Of a stretch of 64,000 bases of DNA, positions 27,580-40,550 are shown in pieces. Under the pieces are notes generated by a model. The model saw only the letters and a list, made by a program, of their open reading frames with translations, searched no databases and was not told the DNA's origin. The stretch covers positions 434,001-498,000 of the forward strand of contig BDSI01000029.1 of assembly GCA_003117195.1 (NCBI GenBank), read 5' to 3'. The position numbers and the translations under genes were made by a program. Each line of letters begins with the position of its first letter. Position 1 is the stretch's first letter. The DNA comes from Eudorina sp. 2006-703-Eu-15. Lineage: Eukaryota; Chlorophyta; Chlorophyceae; Chlamydomonadales; Volvocaceae.

Positions 27580-29206
27580 CGGGCGGAGCCGCAGCAGGAT
27601 AAAGAGCGATGGCGGGTGCTGCTTTGGGGAGCGCGATGTCGGCCGGGGCGAAGCGTGGCGCGGGCTGGGGCTGCGCAGGAAGAAGGGAGCGAGCGGACCG
27701 CTGGTGTCGACAACGATGGCGGCTCCTGCGTCGCTGCGCGCATGCACGTGCGCCGAATGTGACAGCGGGATGGGTTGGGCAGGCGCCGGTCGGTGCAGTC
27801 GTGGGTTGCAGGTCGTCGGCCCTGGGTTTCGGAGCGGAGGCGCCTGGGGAGGCGCCTAGGGAGATGGAAGCGCGGCCGCCGCCGGGCTGCGCCCCTTGCC
27901 GGGGATGTTCACTGTTACTCGAGCGCAGGTGCGTGTGTGTTGGGGGAGATTGCGGAGCGATCCCCTGGGAGATGGAGGGAGGCGGCGCGAGTGTGCTTGT
28001 GTGATGAGGAGGAGAGGGTGGATGAGGACGAGGACGAGGGCGAGGAGGCGCGGTCCAGGCAGGCCAGAGCGAGGGAGATGCACACGGGGGACATGCGGCG
28101 AGCGCGGTACCGCAGACAAGGGAGTGTGGTGCGCCTGTCTCCATGAGGGTCTGCCTGCCGTACTGTGCCTGGTGGCCAAACGTTAATAGTGTGATTCGTG
28201 ACGTGTCCTGGTGTGTTGGAGACAGTGTGCTGCCACAGGCGCGAGGCAGGCATCCGCCGTGCGGCTGCAGGGCCCGGCCGGAGGGGGGGCCGCGATGGAC
28301 CTGCACCGCTGCGAACCGCTGGATGGAGCTGTGCAAGCCCCGCACGAGGTGCCTGGCTGGCTGGCTGGCTGGCTGGCTCACTGAGCCCTGCGTCGATCAG
28401 CGGAATCGCGGTCGATCCGCGGATGTCGGCAGCTGCCTTGGGCCCCAACGTTTCACAAAAGAATGAGCCCAAACGGGCCACGCCGGTTCCGGAGCGCACT
28501 TGGAACCCTATCACGCACGCGTTAGCGCGTTGGGACCACTGCGCTTGCAGCAGGCCCCTGCACGCGGCCCGGACCCACCACGACCCGGAGGGCGCCACGG
28601 CAGCACCCGCACCGGCAGCCGCCACCACCGCGCCTCGTCAACACCACCACCGTACTTAGCAGCCCGGTGCCACGACGCCGACAGGATCGGCTCACCGACG
28701 AGCGACGGCGGCATCCTGGCGCACTCGCTGCCTGCGTGTTTCAACGGCGCCTCCGCCCCGCGCCGTCGGCCCCCCTCCCGTCATCTCAGCCCAGGAAACG
28801 GTCTCAGGGCCCTGCCTGCTGCGGCGAAGCTGCCCCCGGGGCGGTCGCCTTCGTACCCGCCGTCGAAGCCGCCGTCATCCGCAGCACCATATCTGCCACG
28901 GCCGCCATATCCACCGAGCGGATCACCGCTACCATGGCCATCCCCTCCAGCTGCTCCCGCTCCTGCCGCTGTTCCCCGTCCCCCGCTGCATCAGCGGAAG
29001 GGCACCGAGCACCGCCTCCGTCGTCCGTCTCTTCGTCTTCCTGTACGGTGCGCCATCAGGAAGGCGACCAAGGTCGTGAGTGGTCTCAGGAACCAATCAG
29101 AGCACGGCCCCATGGGCTTAACCGCGACACTGCTATGGTGCTGCAGGAGAGAAGCTGTGCGCAGGTAAACGTTTCTGCGGCGCGCACCACCAGTCGGACT
29201 ACGCAG
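27580..29206. other. Convergent intergenic region (two 3' ends)
   Basis: Lies between the stop of the plus-strand DUF98 gene and the stop of the minus-strand nucleoside hydrolase. Open frames here are GC-driven. A minus-strand segment 28804-29040 after an acceptor-like CGTACAG encodes an acidic-to-Ala-rich tail but has no partner; it may be 3' UTR. Confidence 0.5.
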
Positions 29207-32200
29207 TCACTCGCGGATGCAGTCGTCCAGGGTGATGAGGAGAAATTGCACGGCCTCGCAGTTTATGTGCGTCTTCCGGCGGGGGGCACCGTGGGACTGA
29301 CTGTCCATCGCAGGTGTCTCCTGTCACGTGGTTCATCGCGCCGTGCTGGACAACACCGTCCCTGAGCCGCCCCATACGTCCCGCAGCTGTTGCGCCGCCC
29401 TCCAGGAGACCCGGCCGCGCGGACAACTAGGCCGGCTTTGTATGCTGCGGATGACATCATCGATGCCACACGCGCACCCGCGGCGCCGCGCCGCCGCCCC
29501 CGACCGGGACAGCGCGACAGCCCACCTGGCCGGCGCCGACGCCAAGCCCGCTGCCGCCATACAGTGCGCTGGGATCGGCGTACACGCACGCCCCGCGCAG
29601 CTCTCCTGCAAAGACCGCCAGCGCGCAGGCCCCGGGGTGGGCGAGGAGGGCAGGGGGCGAGCGCTACGTATGTGAGCCCAGATGACAGCTATGCGATGGA
29701 GGAGCACGGTAAGCTCAGTCCCTCAGCCTGGCAGAGAAGGGAGGCCAAGGCGAGAGCTGGGGGACCAGGGCCGGGATCCGCCACGACGACCCCAAAACAC
29801 CAGCACCACCAGCATCGCTACCGCCGCCCGCGCAACACCTGTTTCGCAGATCCAGTAACTTCTGGATTCCGCGTCATCTGTTCATGTCCTCGCGTAGTTG
29901 CCCGATTCCGTTCTGCCCAACCCACCAAGCTGTGCGGTCTCATAGGGGGGAACCCCCAGGCCCACGGGACCGACCCTTCGGCCGCTCCCCGGACCTAACG
30001 TTGGGGCCCGGACCCACCCTGGAGCTCCACCCGGCAGGGCGCCACGTAGAAGTCCCGGACCAGGCTACCCCAGCGGCCGGGGGCGGGTCGGGGAGGGGCG
30101 TGCTCTTGATGGTCGGTGACGTCCACCGGCCCGGCGGATGCCGTCGGGGGCTGTAGCAGGCCAGCTGCAACAGCCGTCGCCAGCGGGTCACCCAGCAGCA
30201 TCCCGTCAGGGCTGTCTGCCCTCCAGCGCTCCAGAAAGGGCGAGAGGATGCCTTGCGTAGTAGAGGAAGGGAATGTGTGTGGAGGGCAGAGCAGGGCCGC
30301 ATGGACGTGTGACGCCGGGGGCTGGGGCGCGCGCGGCCGCGGCAGATGCCGCCGCCGCGTCAACGTAGGCAGCGGCACCGTACGGAAGGGCGCCGCGAGA
30401 GACCTCAAGACTCGGACGGCGTCCAGCGTTCTACCCGTTCTACCCGTTAGTCCCGACAGCCCTCCCGACGATAAGGGCACTCAGCCACTCACCCGCAATG
30501 AAGCGGCCCCGTGATGAGCCGGAATCAGTCGCGGGGTTGCCCGCAGCAGATGGGGCTCCAGGGTGGGTCAGATGGCCCGCAGATGCTGCCGACCCCACAC
30601 TCGTCTCGTCTACCACACCCCAAGACAGCAGGTTGTTCTGGCAGCACCGCCAAGTGATCAGAGCGACCCGCGGGTCGGTGCCGGCCGGTGTGGGGCCGTC
30701 CGCGTGGCCACCGCTGTTGGTGAACCTGCCGCTCATGGCCCCACCAAAGCCCACCACAACCTGCTGAGCGGCCTCCGGATCCTGTACGGGCCGTACAGTG
30801 GCGGCGACGTCACAGGCAGGGCGAGCGGAGGGTCACGAGAGTCGCCGAGAGGGGCCCGCAAGCTCGCGCCGGGGCCCCTGCGTCGCGGCATCGCGAATGT
30901 CATCTGGGAGAAAGACTGGCTGGAAGGTGGCACACCAGCCGTTCGGAGACGGCAACTCCTCTCTCCATGCGACGCGCCTTCCTGGCTAGCAGGCGTCAGC
31001 ACCGGGACCGCAGCTGCGCACCCAGCGCAACGCGCGCCGGCCCCTGCACACTCGTGAGGCGTTCCGCACCTTCGTGGATCCGGAGAAGCGCGGCGGCGCG
31101 GGCAACCAACCAGGCTCGGTCGGGGCCGGCGCCGGGCTCACCGCGGGTCATATCACTCATGCACGATGGTGGCAACGGAGACACATGTCATGTCACCCAT
31201 GCACCTCCCCCACCCGCACCCGCGGAGCCGCCCCACCGCGTGGAAATTGAACTCGGCGTACGGCGTCACGTTGCCGCCTCGATCGCCCTCGCCGCCGCCC
31301 AGCACCACCAGAGCCCGCACCAGGGAGGGCAGCCGCGGCTCTCGACTCAGCGCCCGGGCCACGTTGGTGAGAGGACCTGAGGGTGGGGTCCGACGGTTAA
31401 TATAGGAAGCTAGCAGGCATATGGTAATGAGGCTGCGTTGCTGTCAGAACAAAGAAAGGTCCGATCGGGATACGGTTCCGTACCAGATCGCTGATGGGGG
31501 ATGGGCAGCATCAGGGGCAACGGTGGCGGCAGTGCGGTGCGTTGAGTGTCTGTGGCCATGGGGCAGACGCCAGTAGGGCGTCGCCCCAGGGGCCCAACCG
31601 GCACCTCCACAACCCAAAAGGTGTTCTCGATAGATGATACCCTCAGTAGTGCGCGGTGGTTGCGTGGATCGCCGCTTCGCAACTCCCGACCCACTTCCGA
31701 CCCACATGCACACACATCTTTTACACACACACACACACTCAGTTCTCGGCTCAGTTCTCTTTAACACACTCACAGATATCGGGCGGGTCGGGCGCGTTTC
31801 TCGCTCAACCCACATATATGTCCCGATCATGCGTTTGGGCATGTGCCTCTGAGTGTCGGTACCCCCCCGCTCCCCGGCTCTCGGTTTTCGGAAACACGCG
31901 TGATGGAACCCACGCTTCTGCGCGCCGCACTGGAGCAGTGCCCCCCGGCGGTGTGCCCCCCGGCGGTCCCACCTACCCACCCAGGGCCACCACCACCAGC
32001 TCCCCCGCATCCGCGCGGGCAGCTGCCACCAGCGCCTCCGCTGCCCCCGCCGCAGCCGCAGGGGCGCACGCTTCCGGCCCGCTTTCGACGGCGGTCGTGA
32101 CAGCCGGCGGCGCCTCAACCAGAACGGCAGAAGCGCCGGCCGCTCCTGCGCCTCCGGTCAGGGCCGCTCGGATGTCTGGCTCTGCCGGCGCCAAGTCGGG

Positions 32201-33594
32201 TACATCCCCCAGACCGTCCCTGTGTGGCGACGTGAAGGGGGTTCGTGGTTGCGGAGGTTCGAATTGGAATCCAAATTTTGCAGGGCATCTAGTGCTGGCC
32301 CGGCTGTTGGATTCGCGAGGCAAATGGCGGCCCGGGTCGGTCGGTCGGTCGGTCGGTCGTCGCCGCTGCAATGGGGATGGCCGGCACGCACAGCCTGCAA
32401 CGGCGGCGGCTGCGGTAGGTGACCCCGCAAAGCTGACGGACCCAGACTTCCATTCATGCGAATCCGCTCAAGCGATTTGACTCATGGTACCGTCACGGTG
32501 CCGTCATGGTGCCGCAAAGCAGTCCCATCCACCCAACGGGGACCAGCGGTGGCCAGCGCGCTCTTGCTATGCACGACCTGGCCGCCGCGCAGGTCGGGGA
32601 GGCAGGGCGGGAGTCGCCGCGGCCCGCGGCCACACAGACACACACCTCCACACCCGCCCAGGCAATCCATGTCCTCTTGCGCCCACGAGGGACAAGTAGG
32701 GGGTCGGCTTCAAATGAGGTTCCCTCTGATGGGGAGCCTTCTGACACGCGGGGTCATGAACCGCCTTCCGGATGCAAAAGCCGTGTGTGTGTTTTTACAC
32801 ACACATCCATCGCAGCGTGCAATCGGCGGCCACCCCACGGACCGTCTTCGTCCGGACACGAGCCTTGGATCTACCTGCAAGCAGACGGGCCCATCTGCCC
32901 GCTGCCCGCCTGCCAGACCCCCCGCACCCACGTCGCAAATCGAAGCACGCCTCGTCGGATGGCGGCCGCCGCAGCCGCCGCTGGGCCCACCTGCCGTAGT
33001 AATACGTGAGAGGCTGCGGCGGGCAGGTCAGCGGCGCGTCCATACCGCCGTACACCGGGACAGTCCCTACAGTGAAGCTTGCTGGCGGAAGCGCCGCGCC
33101 GGCGCCGTCCTGAGTTGTCTCGGCCGTCGCCGGGTGGGACCCGGGCCGGGGGCTGCTCCCCAGAGCTGCTGACAGGACCCGACCACAGTTGACAAGCCCC
33201 TGGCCTACCTCCTGAAGTGTACGGCAGCGAATGGGGGGAGGTCTCGGAGGCCTGCATTCCGGCCTTGCGGCCAGGAAGGTGCGGTGCGTGTGCTGGGGGT
33301 GGCGGCGGCCGGCCAGCCGCATGCATGCTAAGCAGGGGACGCGGTTGATGACGATGGCCTTCCCCAACTAACCCTTTGCACCCCTGCCAGCTCCGGCTCC
33401 TGCAGCGGCTGCCAAGCCGTGCCAAGCCCACTCACGACGTTGCCGCGGACCACCGACACGCCCACAAGCTCGACGTGAGGCTGCGCCAGGGCCAGCGTTA
33501 TCGCCATGGCATCATCCACACCGGCATCCGTGTCGATCCAAACGCGAATCTTGGGCGGTTCATGTGACAGCGCGCGGCAAGCAACTCGTGCCAT
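29207..33594 (-). CDS. Inosine/uridine-preferring nucleoside hydrolase family protein
   Basis: Eight exons, 5' to 3': 33436-33594, 32991-33211, 31981-32219, 31237-31376, 30493-30781, 30018-30251, 29526-29605, 29207-29296. They sum to 1452 nt (483 residues) with all phases matching. The family cleaves the N-glycosidic bond of nucleosides using Ca2+. The Ca2+-binding signature is WIDTDAGVDDAMAI at residues 19-32. Further landmarks are TVPVYGGMDAPL, DGLGDVPDL, LVVVALGPLTNVARAL, LVVLGGGEGDRGGNVTPYAE followed by FNFHADPEAAQQVV, LITW, DGMLLGDPLATAVA, VELQGELRGACVY, and a terminal helix INCEAVQFLLITLDDCIRE. It is longer than typical 310-340 residue enzymes because of Ala/Gly/Pro-rich insertions. At LITWRCC the family often has a Glu where this protein has Arg. 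No targeting peptide is obvious. Introns contain (CA)n repeats near 31720-31760. Confidence 0.9.
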
Positions 33595-34147
33595 GGTTTG
33601 GCTCTTTCGAAAGGGTGCCTGGACAAGTCCTGTGACACGATGTAAAATGCAAACGCGCATTTGGTTCTAGAGTTTACGGGCCAGGTGGTCGTCAGTTTAC
33701 AATAAAGACTTTGGTTTGTTACAAGCAGTTCGCTTTGAGCTTGAACGAAATGCAACAATACACCGACAAAAAAATATTGAAGCAATCCGTCATTGCCATA
33801 GCACTTGCCCTGCTTGCGTGGCTGCGGTGTGCGGGATTGACAACGTCGACAATTTTGACGGTTTGGTACCAACCGCTGCCAACTATCCGGGACCAAGGTC
33901 AGACAGGTCAGAAGACTCAGTTCGGGCACAGGGCGCTGTAGTTCTTCGTCATCATCTCTCACGTCCTGCGTTCCAAGCCACTATCGTGTAGTCCTTAAGG
34001 AGAACATGGCCACGCACTTCCTCGTCCCGCATGGCAACAGCCATCTCCAGCTCTTGCGCCGCAAACCCCCAAGCATGACCTGGAATCTGCCATCCACATC
34101 ATCAGCATTGCGCAGGCGGCACCTCGCCCAACCCCTCCTAGTGCCGT
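33595..34147. other. Intergenic region between nucleoside hydrolase and zinc-finger gene A
   Basis: Promoter side of the nucleoside hydrolase and 3' side of gene A. TTACA at 33719-33723 on the plus strand is TGTAA on the minus strand, the usual volvocine poly(A) signal, about 430 bases after the gene A stop. Confidence 0.45.
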
Positions 34148-37100
34148 TTACCCAAGGCACAGATTCAACAGGTCGTCGAAGTCATCCTCCTCCTCGTCCA
34201 TTCCTCCCTCAGCCGGCTCTTCCGCCACCCCTAAGCAATGGGCATCCTGCCCCACCGGCAGCAGGTCCAGGTGCGCCCGTCCACCCTCTACTACCATCCC
34301 CACTTGCTCCTCTCCGTGCTGCATTTGCGCCTGTTGCTCTTGCTCCTGTCTCGCCGCCCAGCTCACAGCCTCCCCCGAAGACGCGCGGATCACGACGAAG
34401 TACGTCATGTTGCCCGCCTCGTCCTCGATGGCCGTCACCTCCGGGGTGGTGCCGTACACGTCCTCCACGCGGTAGTACAGCCCTGTGGGTCGGTCCTGCA
34501 CGACCACGGTGCCATCCTCGGTGTGGTACAACTGATCGTAGCCCATGATGGGATCCGCCATCTCGGCACCCTCCTCCGCCTCCTGCATGTCCCGCTGCGC
34601 GCCGCTCGCCGCCAACGGCGGCGAGATGGGCTCGGCTGTGTTTGGCAACCCGCCCACGGCAGACGCGGTTGGCCAGCCGGCGACATGATCCGCGCCGAAG
34701 CTGGACCTGCGGCGCAGCAGCGCCGGGCCCCCCTGCGCCGAGCTCGCCACCGCGGGCAGAGCGGCCGGCACAAACCCGAGCCGCATATCAGCGTCGATCT
34801 GGGCGGCGATGGCAGCACCGGCCGCGGCTGTGGATTCCACCAGTGCGGGGACCACCCGAGGCCCGCCGGCGGCAGCTGCGGTGTTCGTGCTGGGCGATTC
34901 CCAGCCGTGTCCTGAGGGTGGGACCATCCGGCTGTTATACTGTGCTGGCGGGGGCACAACGCAGTTGAGCACGCCCCGTCCGCACAACCGCTAGTTGTGG
35001 TACGTGCGAGGACGGACGTCGCAATCGCGGCTCTCTAAAGCGATGGACTGGGGGTTGAAGATTCACGTTTCAGCGGGAGCCGCTACAGTGTCCGCGACTC
35101 AAGGCGGAGTGAGGTAACATATCCATTCACGGCTGTGTGGAGGCGACAACTGTCTTGCCGCGGTCTGGCGCGAGGACCATCGGGTTACGCCGGTTTTGCT
35201 ATGCCTGAAGATTTATGAGCGGCAGCATGATTACCCCGCATACTCCCGACCCAATTCACAATCCCAGTACTGCCTGTGTATTCCCGCAGTGAGCTCGCGG
35301 TCCATCCATGACAACCCGGCAAGGCGAACTGCTCCCCTGGTCCCTTTCAACGCGCGGATGTCTTCTCCTACCAGCTGGCTCCGTTGCAACAGCGTCCTTG
35401 CGCCCGTTGGCGTCACCCGCCGCCGCGGCCGCGGCGATGCTGGAAGCCCGATTTGCCGACCCGAATTTCTCCTTGGCTCTCAGCGCCGCCACCAGCTCGC
35501 GCTGCTGTTGCAAAGTCGACCCGCTCGTGGTCTGCTTCAAGGGTCCCGTCCAGCCAGGAGGCGATGATACGCGTTGTCGCACAACTGGGGTCGGAGCCGT
35601 CGCCGAGTTCTTAGACACTGCGATGATTGCACTGACGCGTTGTCGCGGGGACTGGTTGATGGCAAGGGAAACTTTGCTGCTGGGCTGCGGGCGGCGCGGG
35701 ACTTGCATGTCGTAGTCGCTTCTGCTGTGCAGCGGAACACAGGCAGGTCCGATCGAAACGTGGGACGTGGGCAAGAATGACATGCAAACAGGCGGCGAAG
35801 CAGAGGCCCGCACGCCTCCGCGATCCGGAATGGTGCCATACACACGCGCAAGGAGCCGGGATTGCAATCCCTCACGGACCCGTAATTCGACCGTCAAGGC
35901 ATTCGACTCTGCAGGCGGGCCGTCAGGCAGTGCCGTCCGGATGGACTGTGCCCCACGTTGCTGGAAGAGGCAACCTTCAACAGCGCTGTTCTTTCTTGGC
36001 ACCGGCTACATCGCAGCAGGCAACCACTTGCCGAACCCAAGCCGTATGATTTCACACGCTTGCACGCTCCGGCCATGCAACGACCTACCTCGTTCGGTTG
36101 CGGAGGCGGACGGGTTCGCTGGAATTGCTCTCTGACTCGCTTTCGTCATTGTTGCATCGTGCAGAGCGCTTGCTTGCTACGGACATCCGGGTATGAACGA
36201 AAATAGGTTAAGAGTGCAAGCAGTGCATGAAAATAGGTTAAGAGTGCAAGCAGTACAAAGCCAAACGACAACATCTCCGCGTGGGATTGCCCTGCAGAAC
36301 GCCAGGCAATCCCACGAACGTCGGGCAATCCCACCGGCAGTCATGATGCATGTGCGTGTTTCGACAATTACCCGAGGCAAACTGGGCTATGCAGTCGTAC
36401 TCTGCATTCCTTGATACCAATGGCTCCTGGCCGTTTGGAGACTGACCTATTTGTCGAAAATTTGTGAAATCATGCGCGGAGATCGATTCTCCCTTGCAGG
36501 AGAGGTCATCTCCCTCGCCGGTTGCGCTTCCAACCTTGTCCAATGTTGCAATTGCACGTGTGGATAAAGGCTTCACGGCCGCAAGCTTGAAAGCCTCCGT
36601 AACAGGTTTCCTTCCGGGCTGGTTCACGATCTCTTTGCCCTTTGCAGAGGCCACGACCCGAGATGTATTGGCCACCACATTCGTAGCTACTGCTGCCTGT
36701 CGATTCTGCTCCTTTTTTTTGGAGTTGATCGGAACCCTCACGTGCGTCCTCTTGATTTTGCCCACACAGGGCTTGCCATTAGGTGATAGTGCGGGGCAAC
36801 AGAAGCCGGTCTGCGGTGGTCAACAACTTGCGGGTTAGCTCGCGTGCCCAGAGGCATCTTCTGGGTATTGTTCCAACGTCCAAAGTCGATCCCTCTCACG
36901 CTATGATGGCAGCATCAGTGACCTCGGCGGCAAACGACATTAGACGATAGACACGTTGCGCAAGTTCCGTGAACGTGGGTTACTTGATGCGGCGAAGACC
37001 CCACCTTTTGCTCTCCACCATGACCACGCTTCCTGAGGTACTTCTCAATGCAGCATTCATGATATACGTTCTTTTCGCATGCGCGGGTGCAGTCAAGTTC

Positions 37101-37511
37101 TCTGCGTGCGAAAACACGGCAAAGAAGCAGCAAGCCCTCGTGAGACGCCAGTACCGATTTAATCAAGCGAGTTGAAGATACGGAAATGAACAGCAAAAGC
37201 GCTTCGTTTCCATGGGCAGCGTGCTCTGTGTGACTTGCCAGAACGCAGCACGCAGCGCTCACTATCCTGAAAAGTCCCAAACAAGGAGCAAACCGCATGG
37301 CGATCTATACTGGCGTGAGAACTCATTTCATGTTATGCTCAACACCCTGACGGCGAGGTGAAGAAAGAAAAGTCCCTTTCACAAAGGTTGCGAGGGCTAC
37401 CCGCGACATCAAAAGCAGCATACGCATGATGATTAGCCTGAATTACCTGAAATAGTCGTCATCTCCTACTTCCTTGCTGCACAATCCGCAAGCTAAGGCG
37501 GAGTCGGCCAT
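34148..37511 (-). CDS. Zinc-finger / acidic C-terminus protein, paralogue A
   Basis: Exons 37447-37511, 37005-37101, 36447-36810, 35372-35617 and 34148-34911 total 1536 nt (511 residues), phases consistent. The N-terminal Cys/His finger is split over three exons: CGLC near the start, CTRAC...YHECCIEKYLRK, then CCPALSPNGKPCVGKIKR. A basic linker, a PPGWTGP motif and a QQQREL helix follow. Next comes a Tyr-rich segment (YDQLYHTEDGTVVV, LYYRVEDVYGTTPEV). The protein ends DDFDDLLNLCLG. I do not recognise the family. The finger plus an acidic/leucine C-terminus suggests a transcriptional regulator; that is inference. Relative to B and C it lacks the exon containing HPYARTPWCE. The last exon may start earlier than 34911. 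Confidence 0.8.
36199..36330. repeat. Intronic direct repeats and hairpin in gene A
   Basis: Two direct copies of GAAAATAGGTTAAGAGTGCA are followed by an inverted repeat with arms GTGGGATTGCC and GGCAATCCCAC and a third GGCAATCCCAC. All lie in the intron between exons 3 and 4 of gene A. Confidence 0.85.
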
Positions 37512-38504
37512 TCGTCAGAAAAGCAAGGAACCCAGTACCTTGGAATGCTTAAACCACTTGAAGTTGCGCAGGCAAGTATTGACAAGGGCAGATCAATGGA
37601 GCGACAACAAAGTATGTTGGACCTTCTCCTAGCTCGACGTGTTAGGTAATATCGTGAAATAGAGAGCTTATGCTCTTGGGTTTAGATTTATCTTTGTTGG
37701 TTATGTCATTCATATGCAGTGTGTACTACCTCATTGTCAGTTGCAGTACGAACGAGGAGGCAAACAACCACAGCGGATCTGCCGACGCCGAAGGCGGTAC
37801 ACATGCATGCGGGTTCAGGGGTTCTGCTGAACACGTCTTCTAAACCCGGAGTCTGGGTCGAGAACCATGTACTAGGTCTGTCGGACGGTCCCAGACCTTA
37901 GGGCACTCCAGGACCAATTTCAGGACAGTCCGGACAATCAGGGAAAAATCCCGACAGCACACATAAGTGGACAATACGCTTACATTACCGCTTCCTCGCG
38001 CGACATCTCCGCGTGCGAGGGCTCTCATTTGTGTGAGGGTTTCAATATGTGCAGAATGACAACCTAATGCAGAGCCTACTACCAACATCGTCCATGCGAC
38101 GTCGTTGCGCCCTCACGATACCTTCACCAAAGACAACCCAATCTTCTTGCGAACTGGCCTGCTGGCGCGGTGCCGACCACTGTGCAACGCAACAACCAAC
38201 GCCGAAAACCATTGGGTCACTCGCGATGATCTAGACACATTCGTGCAAGACCATGTTGCGCTGCCTGCTCGACTGCACCTTATGGATACCCCGATTCACA
38301 CCTTGGCATCGCACCTTGCAGGCTTCACACCTTCCGAACATCCGCTTGAAACAAGTTGCAATGGTAGCGCAGAGTGTTTTCTTTGAGACCCAAACAAATG
38401 TGACCGAGCCCCTTCACCAACACTTCCAGCACTCTCACGCCTGACCAGCTTCATGACGCGGAAGTATGCATGAAGGCATGTCATCATATTTCCATTACGT
38501 ATCC
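37512..38504. other. Intergenic region between genes A and B
   Basis: Contains the promoter of gene A and the 3' flank of gene B. A plus-strand TTACA at 37980-37984 (TGTAA on the minus strand) is a possible poly(A) signal for B about 520 bases after its stop. No gene seen. Confidence 0.5.
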
Positions 38505-40550
38505 TCAAACGCGGAGGAGCTCCAGGAGGCTATCAACATCCTCTGCCTCAACCTCCTCCGGGACGATGACGGGGGCACCCGTCGCGGAGGTCGTGACGTG
38601 AGGATTGGTGTTGAAGGCCATGTTGCCATAATTCACTGACAATGCCGGCATCGCGGGCTGCACATGTTTCACGTTTGAAACCGGAGCGCTAACCATGCAC
38701 AGAGCCAGCAGGTCGTCCAGATCGGTGGCCTGCGCATCCTCGCCGGCCACCTCATGCGCACCAGGATCCGCCGCCAGCCCGCCGCCGCCCAGACCGGCCG
38801 CGACGACAGACACGGGCTTCTCAAAGCCGCCGTGCGCGGCTACGACGGTGGGCTCCGGAGCCACGACGGTAGGCTCAGGGGCAAACAACTCTGCAGGTGG
38901 CGGAACGGTGAAAAGCTCCGAAGCTTGCAGGGTTGCTGCTGTCGCCATATCGTGCTGAGCCTGGTGCGCAGCAACCATAGACTGCCGTACCACAACGTAG
39001 CTGAACGGGACACCGGAGGCATCGTCAATCGGAACAATCTCTGGAGTAGGGCCATATAGACTCTCTACGTAATAGAAATCGCCCATCTCGTTCTTGACCA
39101 TGAAGTGGCCATCAGGGTCTTCGTAAATCAACTCGTAAGAAACCACCGGGTCCTCCTCGAGGTCGTTTGGCTCTGCCGCTGGCGAGACGGGCGTGGTAGT
39201 GTCGACCTGGGCCGTTGCCGCGCTCGCAACGGACATCAGCGGCGAACCATCGACTGAGCTACCGCCGGCGGACTGCAGCAGCAGCTCCTCGTGCAGTTTG
39301 ATCGCTGAGAACGCTGAAGCATGCTCCATAGCAGCCATCTGTTGGGGCCCCTTAGCGACGGCCGCCAAGCCGTGTGACGCCGCCGGTGAGAAGGCGGGAA
39401 AGTCCTCCTGCGCGAGAACGAAGTCCTGCGGCTTCTCTGGCGGGGTAGGGCCGCCATCGCTTGTCTCCACACTGTAACATCCTTCCCTGCAGAGGAAAGA
39501 GATAAAACATGTAAAACAGAAGCTGCAGTTAGTGACCCACTCATCATACGAAGCTGAGCACATCCACTTGTTGTATTGCTGGCAGTTGCCCCATTCAAGT
39601 TGTTGCGCAAAACGCATCCTGATACTGCGTTCAGCAAAAATCAATAGAATGCCATCTACGCCTTCAAATGCCCGAAACACCGGCCAACGCCTATGATCTT
39701 TCCCCTGTTGTTCGCACCATGGCGTTCGGGCGTAAGGATGCGTGTCCGACGCCTCCGAAAAGCGGTCTGACTCATCGATGTGCGGTTGTTGAGGCGACTG
39801 ACGTTCGCGAAGTCCTGCGGGTAAACATCCATGTCAGGACAAATCGATGAATCTGACAAGGACTAGATAAGCCCAGAATTGAACCCAGCAACCCGCCATT
39901 TCCCATCTGATACAATCCATTGATTCACGACAACAAACACTTCGTCGAGACCGGATGGTGCATCCAACCCTCGATTGACAGCCGCTACCACTGAACAAAA
40001 AGCATACCTCCAGCGTCCTTGACCGACGGCGCCGCTGTTGCAGTGTTCGGCTGAAATTTCCGTCCCTTAATTGCTTCCACTTCAGCTTTCAACGCCGCTG
40101 CCTTGGCACGCTGCTGAGCAATCAACGCACGCTGCAGTTCGCGCTGTTGTTCCAGAGCAGACATGCCAGGCTTGCTGACCTTATCCGGGCCGGTCCACCC
40201 AGGGATATGACGGCCACCACCACCGTCCGGGGTCAGTGTCGTACTGTTGCTAACCACAGGAGGAGTACCCTTAAGACGAGCTGCCGGGCCACTTCCAGGT
40301 GCAACTGACTGAACTGAGCCCTTGACGGATGGAAACAATGACGACACTGTGAGCATAGGTTAGACAAGGGCATATGGGGCGCAAGTGACTTCTCCTTCCC
40401 ATTTCTTAACATTCAAGACGCGCAGCCCCAGGACCAACCCCAACCCTGAACCACACCCCTGAACGCAACGCCAAGCTCAAAACAGGTTCGCGGGCGAGTT
40501 CACACGTTCAACTGTTGCTTACCGGGCTTGACATTGCTGGCGCTGAACGT
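38499..40550 (-). repeat. Near-identical ~2-kb segment, copy in gene B
   Basis: From seven bases beyond the stop of gene B through exon 6, 5, 4 and the 3' part of exon 3, the sequence is nearly identical to 43114-45126. I noticed about four substitutions and one 39-nt difference. Homology of this level stops abruptly at both ends. Confidence 0.9.

Noticed and set aside
27915..28628. 237-codon minus-strand frame
   Set aside because: Low-complexity Ser/Ala/Arg content between two convergent genes, no recognisable features or splice support.
28500..29168. 222-codon plus-strand frame rich in Pro/Ser/Arg
   Set aside because: Antisense to the 3' region of the nucleoside hydrolase, composition explained by GC content, no domain.
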